Origin: Carallia brachiata | Taxonomy: Eukaryota; Streptophyta; Magnoliopsida; Malpighiales; Rhizophoraceae | Length of the DNA stretch: 64,000 nt | Reading direction: 5' to 3' | Assembly: GCA_021464245.1 (NCBI GenBank) | Contig: JADCRB010000023.1 | Coordinates: forward strand, 490,807 to 554,806 | In this document: in pieces, positions 61,556 to 64,000 of the stretch | Numbering within the stretch: the first letter of the stretch is position 1 | How the letters are laid out: the number at the start of each line of letters is the position of its first letter | Notes under the pieces: model-generated | Database searches by the model: none | What the model saw: the letters and a program-made list of their open reading frames with translations, nothing else | Told to the model about the DNA's origin: nothing | Program-made: the position numbers and the translations under genes

Positions 61556-63139
61556 TCAGTGCCAAGAAGATACAGAAAAGAGGGGACGATTCTGCCAACC
61601 CAGGAAGCAAGCGTTGTCAAGAATCTGAAGATGGTAGCCCTCGGAGGGATAATGGAGCCTCAGTAGGAGCTTTGCCTGCGAAAGTGCAAAAGGACTCAAT
61701 GGCACGCTGGAGAAGCCTGCGCTTCTAAGCATCGATTGCCACGACTCGAATCTCTCGTGCCGTTCTCTTCTGCTGTCTCCCTCTGCAGCCACGATGTCCA
61801 TGATTTCTTTCCCAAACCATATCTGTTCGACCGCAAGCCTTTCACTGCTGTTGGGGGGCAGCGTTGCCTCCAGAGAGCCAAAGAGGGCGGCGTAGTGGTC
61901 CAATGCCTCCACAAACCTCTGCATGAACATTGGGTGGTTGTGGCTGGCTTCTCTCTCCGCAACAGTCACCACTTTAGGGTTTAATGCCTTGATCCTGTGG
62001 AGGAAGAGCCGCAGATCCCGAGAATCATCCTTGAGGAGTCTGTGGAGGTAGAGCACGCAGTTCACAGCCAGGGCTTCGTCCGGAAGGAGAGTGATTGTGG
62101 AGGGAAGGTAGGTGGGGTCATTGTTCAGGAGGAGAATCGGGTGAAATTGGAACCTGAGGCCAAGGGATTGGGCAAATTTTAAAAGGCGATCTCCAGTGCG
62201 GTGGAGGATGTTCAAATCGGTGCCAGTTCCCGTGATTCGGAGCATGGGTGGGGGGTGGAAGTTGTGGATTGCGGTAGTAGTACTACTGCTGGTGGTGGTG
62301 GAGATGCTGCTGGACTTGGAGCGATCGGCCAAAGCCTGCATCAGTGGAGGCCATTGCACTCCATGCATGATGTCAAAGTCAATGATGTGGATGGACTGCT
62401 GCCCCGTTTGTATGGCCTCTAGGATGGCCTGATTCGCCGTTAGATGACTGAACCTTATGAATGGGGTTACCTGGTTTAGGGTCAGATAGCAGGACTCCAG
62501 AGCAAGCTGATGCTGATGATGATCACAGTACCCGCCATCACTACTCATCAACAAGGCATCGCAGTTACTGATGTTGGAGGTAGGATCATGACTCATAGTC
62601 ATGTAGTAGGATGCTCCGGCTGCTGCTGCGCGATGATGACGAGGATGATGATATGGATTATGATGATGGGGAAAGTTGGCAGAGGAAGGGGAGGGAATGA
62701 TGTTGATATGATGATGAGAGTGATCAATATTGGGGACATGGCGACTGAGGCGAAGAGAGAGGGCTCTAACAAATTGATGGACTAATCTCTCCATGGAGTC
62801 ACCGTGCGGGGAAGAGTTCTCTGACAAAATGGAGACAAGGCGGAGAGCGGCAAAGAAGTCCGACTGAGAGATGAGCTCCGCGCAACTGATGAGCAGCTGC
62901 CGAATGTGGATGCTGGCAGATGCAGGTGCTGTGGTCATCATCTGCAGGGCGCCCCTTCTTGCAGTCTCAGACGTCGTTGGAGGTAGTACAACTGGTACTG
63001 CAGCTACTAGGGCCTGGTGATGATCGAGAGGATTATGCTGCTGGCGGCACCGTTGGTGTTGGTACTGATCCAGATCTGAGGGTTCCTCCTCTTCTTGATC
63101 ATGGGAAGACGATGAATTCAGCGACGACCCCCCGAGCAT
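61556..63139 (-). CDS. LAS: GRAS transcriptional regulator, LATERAL SUPPRESSOR type
   Basis: LAS/Ls (SCL18) regulators act in the nucleus at organ boundaries and are needed to form axillary meristems, hence side shoots. Single intact exon, 527 aa; the Arabidopsis protein is recalled as ~445 aa. The variable N terminus is Ser, Asp/Glu and His/Gln rich. The GRAS domain starts near residue 76 with the first leucine-rich part (QLLISCAELISQSDFFAA, LSENSSPHGDSMERLV). A His-rich insert at about 138-205 accounts for much of the extra length. Next come LNQVTPFIRFSHLTANQAIL, the VHIID-type core SIHIIDFDIMHGVQWPPLM (249-267), the PFYRE region with TVAEREASHNHPMFMQRF, LEATLPPNSSERLAVEQIWFG, and the SAW end (LRLHYPSEGYHLQ, FLGWQNRPLFSVSSW). 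The last part is almost identical to LAS and sets it apart from other GRAS groups. No frame defects. Confidence 0.95.
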   Translation of the reverse strand: MLGGSSLNSSSSHDQEEEEPSDLDQYQHQRCRQQHNPLDHHQALVAAVPVVLPPTTSETARRGALQMMTTAPASASIHIRQLLISCAELISQSDFFAALRLVSILSENSSPHGDSMERLVHQFVRALSLRLSRHVPNIDHSHHHINIIPSPSSANFPHHHNPYHHPRHHRAAAAGASYYMTMSHDPTSNISNCDALLMSSDGGYCDHHQHQLALESCYLTLNQVTPFIRFSHLTANQAILEAIQTGQQSIHIIDFDIMHGVQWPPLMQALADRSKSSSISTTTSSSTTTAIHNFHPPPMLRITGTGTDLNILHRTGDRLLKFAQSLGLRFQFHPILLLNNDPTYLPSTITLLPDEALAVNCVLYLHRLLKDDSRDLRLFLHRIKALNPKVVTVAEREASHNHPMFMQRFVEALDHYAALFGSLEATLPPNSSERLAVEQIWFGKEIMDIVAAEGDSRRERHERFESWQSMLRSAGFSSVPLSPFALSQAKLLLRLHYPSEGYHLQILDNACFLGWQNRPLFSVSSWH

Positions 63140-63691
63140 ACTAGCCAGCTCCCACTACTCCCAGACTTGCGTCTAATATATATGCACCGCACGTAGCTGT
63201 AGGTAGCGCTGCCGGCTATGGTAATATAATTAGGCACAGTGAGATTGAAACACCACCTTACCCAGTGATGATGATGATGGTGATGGCGGTGGTGGTGGTG
63301 GTGGTGGTGGTATTTTAATCAATTTTGTCTGGGGGTAGGAACGAAGAAGATTAATATATCTATTTATGTGAGAGCGTGAGATGTAGGAGCACTAGCTCAG
63401 GAAGTAACCAACTCGATCTGCTCACGATGGTAGACGAAGGGACTTGTATGTGACTCTCCCGAGCTCTCCTCTTCTCAATTTTTTCGTCTTCTATCAAACT
63501 GAACAATGAAAACCTAGACCTATGGTTTGGAGCCTTTGGAGGAGGAGGAGGAGGAGGAGGAGTAGGGGCATCTCACATTCCTTCCTTTTCTTTATTCACA
63601 TATTAACAACATAACATATAAAAATGATGTGATATACATCTGCTAAGGACCAAGATATATATAAAAAAATAAATCAATAAAATCATGTATA

Positions 63692-63732
<41 letters not shown>

Positions 63733-64000
63733 CTTTATATGTATTTATATGATGGTGATGATGATGATGATGATGCGTTACTAGTTTTGTGATAGCACCA
63801 CATATTATCTGCAAACGGTACGGCGAAGAACTGATAAATCACTCCTCTCCACTAGTCGTCTATTACTAGTAGTAGTAGTAGTAGAAGTAGAACTAGTGGT
63901 AGCGAGAAGTTAGCAGAGTAGCAAGCAAATAGTTGGAGCGTTCCTCTCCTCCTCCCCCAGCCACAAAAAACAGGTCCTTTCTTTTATGTTACTTACAGCA
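63140..64000 (-). promoter_or_regulatory. Upstream region of the LAS-type gene, rich in simple repeats
   Basis: Likely promoter and 5'UTR of the minus-strand GRAS gene. On the minus strand a tgcatatatattag TATA-like element lies ~45 bases before the ATG, close for a TATA box. The region holds (GAT/GGT)n at 63267-63311, (GGA)n at 63538-63561, (AT)n at 63704-63726, (GAT)n at 63751-63775 and (TAG)n at 63868-63886. No other gene is supported. Confidence 0.45.

Noticed and set aside
1..64000. tRNA, rRNA, known microRNA precursors, CRISPR arrays
   Set aside because: Scanned by eye for tRNA-like heads and for common plant microRNA sequences. Only SINE-like box A/B remnants were seen. CRISPR is not expected in a plant genome.

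Overview
This window is nuclear DNA from a flowering plant, most likely a woody eudicot. The evidence is spliced genes with GT-AG introns, AT-rich intergenic DNA full of microsatellites, and plant-only families (photosystem I PsaG, a WIP nuclear-envelope protein, a HAPLESS8-like protein, a GRAS regulator of the LATERAL SUPPRESSOR type). There are no bacterial operons, CRISPR arrays or tRNA/rRNA genes that I could recognise.

Layout. 0-0.8 kb: AT-rich DNA and a LINE-like 3' end. 0.85-5.6 kb (+): a ten-exon WD40-repeat gene, with a repeat inside its largest intron. 7.6-8.1 kb (+): intronless nuclear psaG. 10.6-14.5 kb (+): a six-exon ARID plus HMG-box DNA-binding protein. 15.4-18.3 kb (-): a WIP-type KASH protein with a 5'UTR intron. 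22.1-27.7 kb (-): a large HAP8-like protein with a UBZ4-type zinc finger. 28-38 kb: gene-poor DNA with microsatellites and SINE-like relics. 38.4-39.5 kb: a GCGCCT-rich inverted-end repeat. 40.2-47.7 kb (-): a multi-exon gene I do not recognise. 49.6-51.4 kb (-): a broken copy of an ABCF4/GCN4-type ABC ATPase, followed by about 1 kb of polypyrimidine satellite and bracketed by two ~0.5 kb direct repeats. 54-61.5 kb: gene-poor. 61.6-63.1 kb (-): an intact LATERAL SUPPRESSOR-type GRAS gene.

The genes do not form a pathway. They look like an ancestral gene neighbourhood. From memory, Arabidopsis keeps the same families side by side in several duplicated blocks: WD40/HMGB10/WIP3 on chromosome 3, WD40/PSAG/HMGB11/LAS on chromosome 1, and WIP2/HAP8 on chromosome 5. 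This window would be an unfractionated version of that block.

The most checkable oddities are single-base deletions that break two highly conserved genes (WD40 and psaG), which is either sequence error or real lesions; an unrecognised gene with a stop at codon 5 and two exons sharing the same acceptor sequence; and the decayed ABCF4 copy lacking its first Walker A motif. I found no convincing new molecular system.
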